Source: Atriophallophorus winterbourni (taxonomy: Eukaryota; Platyhelminthes; Trematoda; Plagiorchiida; Microphallidae). Taken from it: DNA of 64,000 bases. The translations under genes and the position numbers were made by a program. Of this stretch, positions 12,602 to 23,888 are shown piece by piece; the first letter of the stretch is position 1, and the number at the start of each line of letters is the position of its first letter. Location: contig JACCGJ010009910.1 in NCBI GenBank assembly GCA_013407085.1, positions 1 to 64,000 on the forward strand, in the 5' to 3' direction. The notes beneath the pieces are model-generated. The model made no database searches. It was not told the DNA's origin and was given only the letters and a program-made list of their open reading frames with translations.

Positions 12602-15600
12602 CATTTAAAAATGAAAAAGTGCCACCCGGCAATGCACGAGAAAAAATAAAGAAAGAAAGAAAAAAGGTACAATATGATGGGGGATTTTTTGTCCATTGTT
12701 CCACATGTCGATTTTTTGATTTTTTTCACAAATTTGAGGGGGGAACACAAAATAGAATGCACTCTCTCCACTGTTGCCGGTTCTCAGCCATCGTCGACAG
12801 CGGGTCAAGCCACAGACACTCACTATCCCTTGGACCCCACCCAGGAAGCCGCGTTCGTCCGACCCGAGCTAAACCCGACGTCAAGCGTTTTAAGGCCTTC
12901 TTCCAGGTCAGCGGTTGTCCACCTGAACACCGCCGCCAGCCTGGGCCAACCTACACACGCAGCGCGCGGAAGGGTAGGCGCTCAGGCTTCATTCTCAAGA
13001 CATGCCCTAGCCAGCGGAGACGGGAACGGTCGATTAGGTCTCGTAGCATCAGGCTGTCCACACCTAGAACACGGTGTCTCACTTCAACGTTGCTAGTGCG
13101 GTGTTGCCACCACACTCGTGCAAGCCTCCGTAAACATCGATGTTCAAACACCTCCAAGCGCCGGAGCTCCTCTGCGCGTACTGCCCAGCTCTCGCACCCG
13201 TAAAGCAAGACCGACCTGACTGATGCCAGGTAAACTCTCCCCTTGAGTCTCAAACTCACGTCAGACCGCTTCCAGAGATGACCTAAACTAGTGAACGCGA
13301 AGCGAGCTCTCGCAATGCGAGAGCCGATCTCACTTTCCAGCCCTCCTCCCGCCGTGATGCAGCTACCAAGATAGGTGAACTGTTACACACAGTCCAGACT
13401 GAGGTCATCGACCGTCAGAGTGGGCTGCAACCCCTCCCAATCTTGAAGAAGAACCTTACACTTAGTTGGAGCTAAGTGCAATCCGTACCTAGACGCCTCC
13501 AATGCTAGCTGGTTCAGGGCATTCTGTAGGAACACCGGATCATCACCAAGCAAAGCAATGTCATCGGCATAATCAAGGTCAGTGACACGGTTACCTGGAA
13601 GTAGCTCTATCCCACCCTCAGTGAAGCTACGGAGAGCATTCTGGAGGACATCCTCGATCGCAAAGTTAAACAAGAATGGGGACAGCGGACAGCCCTGGCG
13701 CACGCCACTGGTTGTGGGGAACGCCGGCGATAGGCTGCCGTAGACCCTGGCCCTCCCTGAAGAAAGAGAATATAGCTCCTTCAAGATGGCGACATACTTA
13801 GGAGGGATGCCACTCCTAAGCAAGCAGTTCCAAAGAGTAGTTCTGTCCACCGAGTCGAACGCGGCCCGGATGTCCAGAAAAGCTACGATGGTTGGTCGCC
13901 GGTACAGGTGTCTGTGCTCTAATAACTGTCGCAGGACAAAAAGCTGATTCACGCATCCTAGCCCCGGGCGGAATCCAGCCTGTTCCTCACGGCGACGTAA
14001 CTCCCGAATGGGCGATAGCCGACGAAGGATGATGGGAACCAGGAGTTTAGACGCGACAGGAGTCAGGGATATCCCACGATGATTGGAACACAGATTCCGT
14101 GCGCCCTTCTTAAAGATTGGGATAACCGTCGATTCACCCCATGACGCCGGGACCCGCTCCTCAGCCCATACTTTGGTAAACAAATCTCGTAACTCCGCTG
14201 CCACAAGATCACCCCCCTCCTTAAACAAAATCGGGTGGAGGTCGTCAGGACCAGGTGACTTGTGGCGCTTCAGTGCTCGAATTACCTCTCTCACCTCCTG
14301 GAGATCAGGAGCGGCTAAGGAAACGGGCCAAGGCGTGCAAATCGGTGTCTCAGGCGGCGAGGTCGGAGGAGGTGGCCGGCTGAACTGAACACTAAAGTGC
14401 TCAGCCCATCGTTCCAAGCGTCTACTAAGATTGGTGATCGGCGAGCCGTCGGTTTCGCAAATAGTCTCGCTCACTGTATTCAGTTTCGAACCAGTAGCTC
14501 TAATTATCTCAATCAATTTGCGAGTATTGCCCGATGCGGCTGCAACCTCCATCTCACAAGCACGTTGCGTCCACCAGAACTCGCGGTCATTCCTTAAGCT
14601 GGCCTTTAAGCGGGTATTGAATTCTCTCCGAGCACGGTTGTGTTCAGTGTCGGTGGGTAAAGTTCGACGGTGATCGATTAAAGCAAGTGACTGGGCCGAG
14701 ATCCAAGAGCGTGGCAAAGCGCGGGTGGGTTGACAGCTTTCAGAAGTAGCGCAGGACAGTGCTGGCCGAACGAAGTTCCAGTGCTGCTCAACATCAGACG
14801 GGGGTGCTTCTGCGAGCTCCCTGGTCAATGCATGATGGAACTCGGTTCTGACAGCGGGGAGCATCAAAGAGGCGGTGTCTACATGAGTTCGTCGTGCGCG
14901 TGCCTTACCCCCAAATTGGAAGTTGACTGTCGCACAGACTAGCGCGTGGTCCGAGTCCACACTGGTGGTCCAGTATGAACGGCAATCCTTGATGCTACCA
15001 CGCCACCTGTAGCTAATAGCAATGTGGTCAATTTGAGACCAGACGTGCTGTGATGGTGAGCGCTATGTGGCCATTCGACGCTGGGAACGCCGAAATGTCG
15101 TACTGGAGAGATGGAGGCGGTGATCGCCACAGAATGTGAGCAATCGTTCTCCGTTATCTGAACGCCCGCCATCCAGCCCATACTGACCTCCAAGGTGGCG
15201 CTCGTATTCAGACAGGCGACCAACGCGAGCGTTGAGATCTCCTGCCATGATTACGACATCTGTCCTGCGTGCCTTACGAAACAAACTATGCAACTTCTCA
15301 TAGAAGTTGTCCTTACTGAGATCCGCACTACAGTCCGTTGAAGCGTAGGCAGAAATCACAAACAAACCCCTCCGCGTTCCGCACCGCCTGTTCACCCGAC
15401 AGTGGCCACGAAATCGTGCACCGCACAGTCTGCTGTCACCGGGAATCCACTCTAAGAGTAATTGCTCAGCACAGGAGCTGAGCGCGATACCGACGCCAGC
15501 CAATCCGGCAGAGGAAGCATCCGGGTCACTGGAGAGGCGCAGGTGGAATCTGCTGTCTGGGTCAGCTGGTGAGACCAACTGACAGACTTCGCTTGTGTCA

Positions 15601-15700
15601 CGGAGACGGGTTTCCGATAAGCAGCAGATATCAATGCCTAACGTCTCACTGTCATTCTTTCTGTCTAGGCATGGGCGACCTGCCAGTACCTTAACATACG
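12598..15700 (-). mobile_element. RTE-like non-LTR retrotransposon, nearly complete
   Basis: This minus-strand element spans an apurinic-type endonuclease, a reverse transcriptase and a C-terminal domain, and then a short 3' tail ending at the AT microsatellite. The 5' boundary lies near 15700, where similarity to an endonuclease start fades, so it is probably slightly 5'-truncated. It is much better preserved and more GC-rich than every other retroelement here, which points to a recent insertion. The plus-strand open frames at 12619-13203 and 14083-14673 are its antisense shadows. Confidence 0.88.
12726..15700 (-). pseudogene. endonuclease-reverse transcriptase ORF with three in-frame stops
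   Basis: One reading frame runs from about 15700 to a TGA at 12726-12728, interrupted only by TAG at 15063-15065, TAA at 13383-13385 and TAG at 12951-12953. The endonuclease motifs are DICCLSETRL (catalytic Glu), AGDLNARVG and SDHALV. The RT motifs are SPGPDDLHPILF, FLDIRAAFDSVDR (motif A), SGVRQGCPLSPFLFN (motif B), DYADDIALLG (motif C) and APTKCKVLLQDW. The C-terminal part has VLLYGCESWAVR and RLRWLGHVLRM, typical of RTE-like proteins of invertebrates, and after the last stop GRTRLPGWGPRDSE. The clade assignment is from memory of these motifs. A functional source copy elsewhere is likely. Confidence 0.88.
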
Positions 15701-16677
15701 CTTGGCTATCACAAAAGTGTCTTTTATATAGATTTAAAACATTGAGCTTCCATATAGTTAAGTGTAATTGTTTATTGAATGAATTGTGAAATTCCTCCTC
15801 TTATTTTCTAACTCTATGCGTCCTGCGACATATTTTACCACGATCCTCATATTGGAGTGGATTGCTTAGACGCAATTATTCAATTGCGGCAAACCACACT
15901 ATCTTCTCGTGACATCGTAGTATCGCACGGATCAATGATTATTTGAAATTTTATATGCATATCCTATGGTATGGTACAGCTATCTATTTACTACTAAGTT
16001 TGAATCATCTATGCGAGTATTTTACCTGTGTTGTTGACAGTCAGCTGATGTCGCTTGTCCTGCATCCCTCATAACTACTTTACCTTTGATCGGCCATTAA
16101 CGTGTGGCCTTCAAATACGGGTCATATCTGGCATGCGACACAATCATAAATTTTCTCGAGTGTTTGCTTCATCTTGTATATCGTCAAGTGGGATGACGTG
16201 GAACTCTTGCTATGATGCATGGCTGTAAAAGCCGCAAGGTAGCTCTCGTGCTGTTGTCGCTAAACTCGCTCACGAACGTTCATTGTCGGCTCCATTTGAG
16301 ATGCAGGCACTTGTGGCTCTTTAAGTTCCCACTTAGCTTATCTTTCAAGATTTTTTCATGTTTCTGCAGCAGTTAAGTATCCGGTATATGTTACCAGTGT
16401 AACACTGCTCCTGATGATGACACGGATTCCCTAAGTTTTACTGTACTTTTAGCCTTTCAATGTCCTCACACAGGCTTAAATGAAGAAAGAGAGTTCATAT
16501 TAAGAGGCATTGTGTTATTTTGAATCATTCCCACACGCAAGCATTCTGAAAGTTAGAGGATGTTCACCCAAGCTTTTCTTTCTTTAGAGTGACTCCTTTG
16601 CATAGATTTTGGTTGCCACTGTCCTCCTTTCGCATACAAATATATTTGTCCAAGTCCAAATACATTTCTCAATCTAG
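15701..16677. other. intergenic or intronic DNA, no feature recognised
   Basis: Nothing recognisable lies between the retroelement's 5' end and the Hakai exon acceptor. The Hakai RING-finger exon, expected upstream of 16678, was searched for by its Cys/His spacing and not found here. Confidence 0.5.
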
Positions 16678-17278
16678 GTGTAAAAAATCTATTCAAACGA
16701 TCGATCGCTGTTGGGTTGGGGGAATCTTCATGTGTTTCGAAAGCGAGAGCTGTTATAGAACGTATCTCAGTCAACGAGATCTTCAAGCGCACATCGATCA
16801 TCGCCACCGGACCGGTGCCAACACGTCATCAACTACAGAACCAGTCACCAACTCTCAACCGCCATTAGATCAGGGGCCCAATCGACCGAATTCCGTAGAT
16901 GATCATCCTGTGCCACCCATTGCTAATTCAATCGGATTCGGTCCCCCGTCAAAAGCGACGGGTCTACTTCCCCTACCTCCACAATCCTCCACTGGTCTTC
17001 TAACACCGCTTTCACGTCCCGTTTGTCCTCCAACGAGCTCATTTTCGTTGTTACAATTTACTTCACCTCCTCCGTCAACTCAACCCCCACCAATGGATCC
17101 CATGTCAATACGAATGATGAACCCTTCTGTGCCTCCGCCATCGATTTCTGCCAATCCTTCCTTCAGTGCCGCCAACGCTTTGGTTGCTCTTGCTGCGGCT
17201 GTTTCGCACGCAAACATGTCGGCACGCCCTGAAAATATCTTTTCTCGTGCTCCCCCTCGTGGCATCACTCAGTTTCAG
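16678..17278 (+). CDS. CBLL1: Hakai-like E3 ubiquitin ligase, HYB-domain exon
   Basis: Hakai (CBLL1) is a RING-type E3 ligase whose HYB domain binds phosphotyrosine proteins; it is also a subunit of the m6A methyltransferase complex. The exon starts after TTTCTCAATCTAG in phase 2 and ends CAG at a GTACTA donor in phase 0. It opens with CKKSIQTIDRC and GGIFMCFESESC, followed by YRTYLSQRDLQAHIDHRH, which is nearly the family signature. The Cys and His residues form the zinc site. After this about 150 residues are rich in proline and serine, including QPPPMDPM, as in Hakai tails. The open frame extends upstream of the acceptor, but those codons are intronic. The RING exon must lie further 5' and was not located. 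Confidence 0.82.
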
Positions 17279-18326
17279 GTACTATTTTTACTATTATTGC
17301 TAGGACTCATGTAGAATCACTTTACCAATGAACGCTATCCTGAAACCTTACACTGTGATTTCTATCTAACTATGGCTATCACACTAGACTGTTTCATGAA
17401 TCTAGGCTTTTGATTTGATTCATCATTCTGCATTTTAAAAATTTCGCGCGCATTTCCCACCTATCATGCTGCGGCGGTAGCTGACCGATCATTTTGCGGT
17501 CAACAATTTTTTTGATTCTGCTTGAGATTTGCGCAATTTGAAAAGCAATCTCACTATCTGCATATGACGCAAAGTCGAACAAACGAAATCCCCTTGCGAT
17601 AAATTATCAATGGAAGCAGCATTATGGTTTGTTCTTTCAGTGGTGTGATGAACGAACGTTGTTTAGATAGCCGGACGAGGACAGTTTGTAACTGCGTTAC
17701 AATCACTAGCAACCCGTCACTGTCGTATTAGCCCAACCGCATGGATACGCGACTGTGTAATACTTCCCCCGTATAAGTTATATCCTTCTAGAATGGTTTC
17801 TATTGTTTCATGACAGCATATATTGCAATCGCAGTTATTATTACGTTTCGTCTTGACCAGGGTACGCGGCTTTAATTAAACCTTCATTTGTGTTGATATG
17901 TGCGTTGTGTCTTATTTTGCTGTTCCCTTCGTTTATTAATATAGATAACTCAAGCAATCACTACACCTCGTGAAGCACTAGCTGTCAACCGTTCATATTT
18001 GGACCCTTTGTATATTTAAGAAGAGCGAGTGTGACTGTCACTTGGTGATTGATGTTCACACAAGCACTAGTCAGACGGTACTGCTCGACCGCGCTCTACA
18101 TGCAGTATAACATTGGTACTACCGTTGTCGGAGGGCATAGTAATACGCATGGTCAACTACGCCAACATTTGTAATTTCTTTTCATTGCCTTTGGTGAAAC
18201 GAACAATACCACTTTACACTTAGACAAATCACCTCTCGCTCCGATAGATCTATGATCACATCAATGATTTTCGCGTTTGTTGACCGCTGTTATAATTGGC
18301 TAATACCCTTCTTCATGTTTGCGTAG

Positions 18327-18473
18327 CCTCATCGAATGAACACACCAGCGTTTTCAATCGCGAACCAAAACCCAGGTTGGAACCAGCCCCCAGCCTTGAA
18401 TACTCTGAGATTACCGGGATCTCTTTTACCCCCAAACGCCGGTCCCGCGCATCAAGGACGTTTCCCATTTTAA
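18327..18473 (+). CDS. CBLL1: Hakai-like E3 ligase, predicted last coding exon
   Basis: After the acceptor CTTCATGTTTGCGTAG the frame in phase 0, which matches the previous exon, reads PHRMNTPAFSIANQNP, then GWNQPPALNTL and LLPPNAGPAHQGRFPF. It ends at TAA (18471-18473). The Pro/Asn/Gln-rich composition and terminal position fit the Hakai C-terminus. The intron would be 1048 bp. The different frame that stays open through this region has no such composition. This is a prediction from phase and composition, since the tail of the family is poorly conserved. Confidence 0.68.
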   Translation, partial: PHRMNTPAFSIANQNPGWNQPPALNTLRLPGSLLPPNAGPAHQGRFPF

Positions 18474-18479
18474 AATAAA
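18474..18479 (+). promoter_or_regulatory. poly(A) signal of the Hakai-like gene
   Basis: AATAAA overlaps the end of the predicted stop codon region directly. No other AATAAA was noticed in the following 60 bases, so the 3' UTR may be very short or may use a later variant signal. Confidence 0.45.
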
Positions 18480-19451
18480 TTTGTTCATGCTTTTTTCACG
18501 TATAAAATCTGATAAAACATTTCGTGTTTCGATTCATTATTTTTCTCTCATTTGCCATTAAATGTAGGCTTCCAAGTCCGTCCAAGCGGCATACACTTAA
18601 CGGCTGCTATGCCTGATTTGTGTTTAAAATCACAAGCTTGATTCAGACGAAGTGCCGCACCGTCATAGATTGCACATGTGCTAAGATCTTTGGCAACTGT
18701 GATACTCCCAGCTTTCCCGGGACGAAAATCGGGATTATAATAACAATGAGGTTAAATTGAAGATATGTTGAAATATGTGGGGGGCCGATGTAGTAGTCAT
18801 ATTCATTAGATTAAATTGAATTTTTCAGCGATCAGCTCTGGCAATTATCTTGGGCGTTGTCGCTTTTTTTACTTTGCTTTTTTTCGACTGGGTCCATAGG
18901 TGAATCAGTCGGCTTCATTGATGTCTCAAATCACGCGCCGATCGGAAGCAAAATCATTGTAGATACAGTGACGTTCCTACACCATCATCATCACCATGAA
19001 CAGCATTATACTGGTAAAAAGTGCCAAGTGTTTAATTGCCATACTTCGATGACATGGTAAAAAATTCTAAAAAAAGATTTGGAAGGGTGGAATCTTAAAA
19101 GCTACCGAACGTATAGAAGGTTAAACATATGCATTTGAAATCTTTAGACGGTACGCAGCTCCAGGGCTTCTAAATCCTCCTTCACAATTGACAGTCGGGT
19201 CGTCACTTGACACCGACACCTGGTAGGAGTTGATTTAGGGTCGATAAGAAGCTCCGTCAGCGCAGAGTCCTTCGTTCAGAGGACTTGGCAATACCACAGC
19301 ATTCGCCGTTGGATCTAAACGAAGAGCGAGGTATTCCGCGAAATCGTGCTCGAGTGACCACGTTTGAACTGAACTGGTCGGGCAAACAAAGCTACTCAAA
19401 TGTGCCAGTCTGGAGAACAGTTCATAAACGCTTAATTGCGATCGGTCAAAC

Positions 19452-19570
19452 GGTGGGCGGCGTTAAGGCGTGGGACTACAATGGTGATGGTCGGGGGTTC
19501 AAATCCCACCCGAAGCGGAGGATATGCACTGCTGACGAGCTCAAATAGGAGCTAAATTCGAGTCCAGTGC
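19452..19570 (+). mobile_element. tRNA(Ser)-like SINE carrying a hammerhead (Sm-alpha-like)
   Basis: GTGGGCGGCGTTAAGGCG resembles the A-box region of a tRNA-Ser, and GGTTCAAATCC at 19496-19506 is a perfect-type B box. A hammerhead ribozyme follows at 19526-19570. The order Pol III promoter then hammerhead is that of the Sm-alpha SINE-like repeats of schistosomes. Only one copy was found in the window. Confidence 0.75.
19526..19570 (+). ncRNA. hammerhead ribozyme of Sm-alpha type, G12 mutated
   Basis: Stem I pairs GCACTG (19526-19531) perfectly with CAGTGC (19565-19570). The core CTGACGA is at 19532-19538. Stem II is GCTC/GAGC with loop AAATAG. The second core strand reads TAAA instead of GAAA at 19553-19556. 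Stem III is a short A-U and U-G pair closed by TCGA, and cleavage would follow GTC at 19564. G12 is the general base, so its change to T should abolish cleavage. Confidence 0.82.
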
Positions 19571-19879
19571 TTCCATTATGGACCGTTGTGATCAACTTTG
19601 TGAATAGTTTGATGGGCTTGGCACGGATGAGTAGTTACAAATATAAAATAACATGTTCTCCAAACCGCTTAAACCACGTTAGAACATCTAAGATTATCTT
19701 AAGGTTCCAATGGTCCAACGCCTTCACAAGTAACATCCTATTATCTCAACAGCCACGTATCACACGCATGCTTGCAACTCTAAGAACGGTCACCTATTGA
19801 TCTCACTTTATTTTCAGTTGATCATTGGTTAACCGAGTTATTTGAAGCGTGGAACATATTCCATCACGGACACAATTGT

Positions 19880-20020
19880 TGGATTGCAGGTACAACACGA
19901 AACGAATATGCGGGTGAGGGAAATGCATGCAAATATGGGTTTTTGTTTCAGCCCACCGGTTGAACACCATCTACATGTGATTGAACATGTTGGCCGTGCT
20001 AGCTTTATCCAATAGTAGCA
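19880..20020 (+). mobile_element. decayed family A hammerhead-repeat remnant
   Basis: The segment keeps ACACGAAAC, then GGGAAATGCATGCAAATAT, TTTTGTTTCA and GATTGAACATGTTGG, ending at AGCTTTATCCAA. This is the order and spacing of the family A unit downstream of its ribozyme. The CTGATGA strand is lost. Confidence 0.65.
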
Positions 20021-20035
20021 TCAAAGTTCGACCTT

Positions 20036-20500
20036 TGAATATGCCTTGGCTATTATGGCGAAACTGTTGATACCGTCTAAAAGAATCAGCTGCATTTCGA
20101 CATGTCCACCTAGAACAACGACGTCATCAACGTAGTCTATCAAAGGTCCGTCAAAACTTGCCCTCCGTTGTTGCCTGACTCATCATGCGATTGACAGCAT
20201 AGTTGAAATGAACTAGCGATAACGGTCAACCTTTCCACACCACCGTATGAAATTCGAAATCGTAAGATTGTTTACCGTAAATGCGAACCCATGGTCAAAT
20301 ACAGTTCCGATAGGCCTTTATCAGGTTGATGAATTTCAAGAGGCCCTCATCCGAGTGCAAGATTTCATGTAAGCAACCACGTTCTATTGATTTGACGTCA
20401 GCGCGTGAAGCAATAAAACTCGTCATCGTTGATACCACGCACGGTCCTCCAGAATCTCATTGAAGGTGATTATTTGGTCTACACATCCTATTAACGTATC
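20036..20500 (-). mobile_element. RTE-like reverse transcriptase fragment
   Basis: Pieces in shifting minus-strand frames read LTSAFDSIERGCLHEILHSD (motif A region), GLLKFINLIKAYRNC, VRIYGKQSYDFEFHTVV, HFNYAVNRMMSQA and LIDYVDDVVVLGG (motif C, YVDD). The order is that of an RTE-like RT. Several frameshifts and stops make it a dead fragment. Confidence 0.72.
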
Positions 20501-20540
20501 AGCTGGGCTTTTTGTCGGAATAGCGATTCTGACATCTAGA

Positions 20541-22514
20541 ATCAGTTCATCCTTTTATTAATGAACAGGGGCTAATCCATCGATTTAGGAACATACACAA
20601 ATTGATTAAGTAATAAGCAGCAGGTGACGGTCAAAATAAAAACTTCGGATTGCCGTCATCAGTTGTTGTTGTCTACGCCTTTCTTTCGGTCCGTAACACG
20701 TTTTCCTTGTTATGTAATTATTAAAATCGTTTTATTGTTCAGTTCACCATTGCCCAACCAAATGTCAGGACTGAATAAATAAAATAATAAATGAATACGG
20801 CTGCATTTTATGTTGCTACTTGGGGGACCGAAATCAAGGAGGAGCGTGGGTTTTATTATAACAGCAATTGTGCTGTGCCCCTAAGGGATGATACGGAAGT
20901 TACATGTATCTTTGCTAATTTGAGCTCATTTATTTTGAATGGGTGCTTTCACAGTATTGGAGGATATGCGCACGATGTTAGTATTTCCTAATCGTTATCT
21001 CCCACCTCATTCTTGTTGCAAGTTGTCGATTTAGATCTCGTCAACATTATTACAAATGACTGAAAAAATCTCAAACAAAATTTAAGCATTTCGCATGCAC
21101 GACTAAACTCATATCTACAAACTCGCTATTTTTTTATCTTAGCCAGGTAGTGTGTCTGCCATTAGTACGATATCTTTACAATAGAACTCGAATTTTGAGT
21201 CCTGTTGCTCACCTATAAATTATTTCTCGCCTTTCGGAAAATTTGTTTTCATGTTTGTGACTACTCATTAGTACCAGATCTTTAGAAATACCGCTCTGAT
21301 TCTAGCGAATTGGTGTCGCATACCCCTTCCATCAACAATAATCAAATAATATAAACGATTTGGCCAATTGAACATTGGGACTTATATTACCTTGATCTAT
21401 GTTTTTTTGGAAAAGGTGCACATCGATAAAAAATCTGTCGCGTTTCGCATTAACACTTTCACCGGAAAACTCACAGTTAAATGTGAAATTAAATTAAAAT
21501 TCTAATCCATCTCTTGATCTAGTATTCGTGCGCACGATATATTGAGTAGATGAATACTTGACTCGGTCCGTCAAACTATCCCAAAATGGCGAGGGTTCGA
21601 AGGGAAATGGTTGGCACGAAATCGCCGGGAAAATCTGATTGAAGTGACAGGCGTACCGATGATCCCAGTATTTACCAGATCTGCCTATTGGATATAAGAA
21701 TGTTTTATTTCACTTGCTAATTGGGTATCAAATGTTTGACCTATTGGCGTTCTCTTGTCGAAATCAATGGTGGTTAACTGAGTGTGTGGATCGTTATTTG
21801 ATTGAAATGTAGGTGACATGTTTAACGAGGCACAAAGTGTCCTCGAGCTTTCGGTTGGCAAAACATCAAACGTCAGGAACAGGAACGCTGGTTGGTTTTG
21901 ATCCTTCAGACCTGACATGATGCCCGATCTGTTCAGCTTCATGCTAAAGAAACCACAGATAAGCGCCGGAATATGGACTCGATCGGCCTAAAAGAGAAAA
22001 ATCTTTGTCTAGTCTAAACGGTTTAACAGGTCCCTACAACGATTTAACAATGACAATAAAGATTACTTCGATCATATATTTCTTCTTGCTAGGTCAATTT
22101 TCAACTGAATATATGGTCAAGGCGCTCTATGCAACAACACCGCGAAGAAGCCTTCCAGTTGTCATCATCTGATACGTGAGCATGATACCTTATTGGTTGG
22201 CATGTCAGCCTCATTCGTTTTATGTCGACGACCATGTGGACATCGCGATTGCCTATGTATTTTTAATATCCCACAACACTTTACGGAATTATACACATAA
22301 AATCAGCCGTAGCCATTCGTGCTCGAAGATTCAAGACGTTTTAAATTATCGGGTTGCTATTCATTGTTTATTTTGTATTTCCATGGTCATCATTTTACAA
22401 TACAGTAACAAATTAGGCAGGCACACGTCGTATCCCATCATGTTCGTATTCCAAGTTAATTTGCGACGGTGCCAGCTGCTATTTCAATCCGCTGATTGCT
22501 TTCGTTGTCCTCTT
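20541..22514. other. no gene recognised
   Basis: Apart from the family C repeat at 21520-21640, nothing recognisable was found. Open frames of 85 and 115 codons at 21685-21942 (minus) and 22176-22523 (plus) have no motif. The second overlaps a degraded minus-strand retroelement region. Confidence 0.45.
21520..21640 (+). repeat. interspersed repeat family C, copy 4
   Basis: CTCGGTCCGTCAAACTA, GGCGAGGGTTCGAAGGGAAA and TGGTTGGCACGAAATCGCC match the family C core. The GGATATAAG motif follows about 60 bp later, as in other copies. Confidence 0.45.
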
Positions 22515-22680
22515 TTGAGCTAAACCGTAATACCTGAACCGAGATAATTGAAGTGATGTACTGATTCACGTTCTCAGTGTTCAACGGTAACAGGTGATGA
22601 CGCAGCCTATTGACAAAGAGCTTCAGTCTTGTTCATGTTGATTATCAGGCAAAATATTTCAACTTCGAATAAAAGCTTCC
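22515..22680 (-). mobile_element. RTE-like element fragment (post-RT region)
   Basis: The minus strand reads FCLIINMNKTEALCQ, a stop, then ASSPVTVEH and HHFNYLGSGITV. The NxxKTExL...FxYLGSxI pattern directly follows the YADD motif in RTE-like proteins. It is short and broken. It is not collinear with the fragment at 20.0-20.5 kb, because the order is reversed. Confidence 0.65.
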
Positions 22681-23371
22681 AATCACCAACTTAATCTGTT
22701 CTTGGGAGTAAGAAATATTATACTACTCTACAATTCTATTATGAGCCGTCAACTTGGTAAACTTCCCCCCATTCGTTAGAATTGTAATCATTTTACATTT
22801 TGACGATGTGAAATATGTGAGGTATTTGAGTATGGCAAGCATGGTGAATGATTTTTGAATTCGAACGGATCTCTGCATAAGTCTTACTAATTTTCAAGTT
22901 TTTCCTCTCCACGACTGCTTTTATGTTCACGCTATTCGCTCTACCCGTGAACTGCCAACTGTTTGCAAACAGTTGTTGAGTTGATACGAAGAGAAGCCAT
23001 AAAAATTCAGCAGAGGAGCTGGCGATTTTTTGTTTAATTACCAATACCGACTTGGTGTTAAAAAATCGTATTTAAAATTGCTATGATGACTATCCATATT
23101 TCAAGATAATATGGTTAATCAAAAGCGAACAGATCGACAATTTTTTTAACAAATGACAAGAATGGTCTTCCATCCAGCAGTTTGAATCTCCAAAGAAGTT
23201 AAATCAATTGCAGTATCGCTCGCTTCCAAGCTTGTACGTTAAACTCTTCCACATGAAGCAGACATGCTTTGGATAAAAAAAATTGAGGCAAAATAATATA
23301 CGACAATGGGGTATTGCAAGAGAGTTGGAGTGGCTGCGTGTGAATCATGGCGTCATTGTTGTTGTATAAGT

Positions 23372-23383
23372 ATGTAATACTCA
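23372..23383 (+). repeat. target-site duplication, left copy
   Basis: ATGTAATACTCA here matches ATGTGATACTCA at 24079-24090 (11 of 12). The two flank the composite hammerhead element exactly at its recognisable ends. Confidence 0.65.
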
Positions 23384-23418
23384 AAATATTCATTTGCATG
23401 CTTTTCCGTCACAAAACA

Positions 23419-23460
23419 TCCCACGACCGGTTTCGTGCTGTTTGCACTCATCAGGTAGGG
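23419..23460 (-). ncRNA. hammerhead ribozyme, family A
   Basis: The minus strand shows CCTAC, CTGATGA, stem II GTGC/GCAC with loop AAACA, GAAA, the palindrome ACCGGT as stem III, the site GGTC and GTGGG. Stem I pairs CCTAC with GTGGG. All catalytic residues are intact. Confidence 0.88.
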
Positions 23461-23653
23461 ACAGTAAGATCAGGATCCGCATGCGCTTGAAACAGTGGAG
23501 GAATGGTAAACAAGTAGCGATTGTATGCCACTGTTTGATAAGGCTGGTACGACCAACCTGTTCAATCACATGTGTCCAAACACATGTTCAATGGGGTTAA
23601 ACCCATAACCATGAAACAAAATATTCATTTGCATGCTTTTCCGTCAAAAAACA

Positions 23654-23695
23654 CCCCACGACCGGTTTCGTGCTGTTTGCCCTCATCAGATAGGG
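23654..23695 (-). ncRNA. hammerhead ribozyme, family A
   Basis: Same fold as its neighbour 235 bp away. Stem II has one change (GGGC/GCAC) and stem I is CCCTAT/GTGGGG. The core CTGATGA and GAAA are intact, with cleavage expected after GGTC. Confidence 0.85.
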
Positions 23696-23888
23696 ACAGT
23701 AAGATCGGGATTCGCATGCGCTTGAAACAGTGGAGGAATGGTAAACAAGGAGCGCTTGTATGCCACTGTTTGATAAGGCTGGTACGACCAACCTGTTCAA
23801 TCACATGTGTCCAAACACATGTTCAATGGGGTTAAACCCATAACCATGAAACAAAATATTCATTTGCATGCTTTTCCGTCACAAAACA

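Noticed and set aside
12619..13203. 194-codon and overlapping 140-codon plus-strand open frames
   Set aside because: They are the antisense of the C-terminal part of the RTE-like protein; their Arg/Ser-rich sequence is a by-product.
19452..19520. Functional tRNA-Ser gene
   Set aside because: The B box and part of the A box are good, but no acceptor stem closes and a hammerhead follows directly; it is a SINE.
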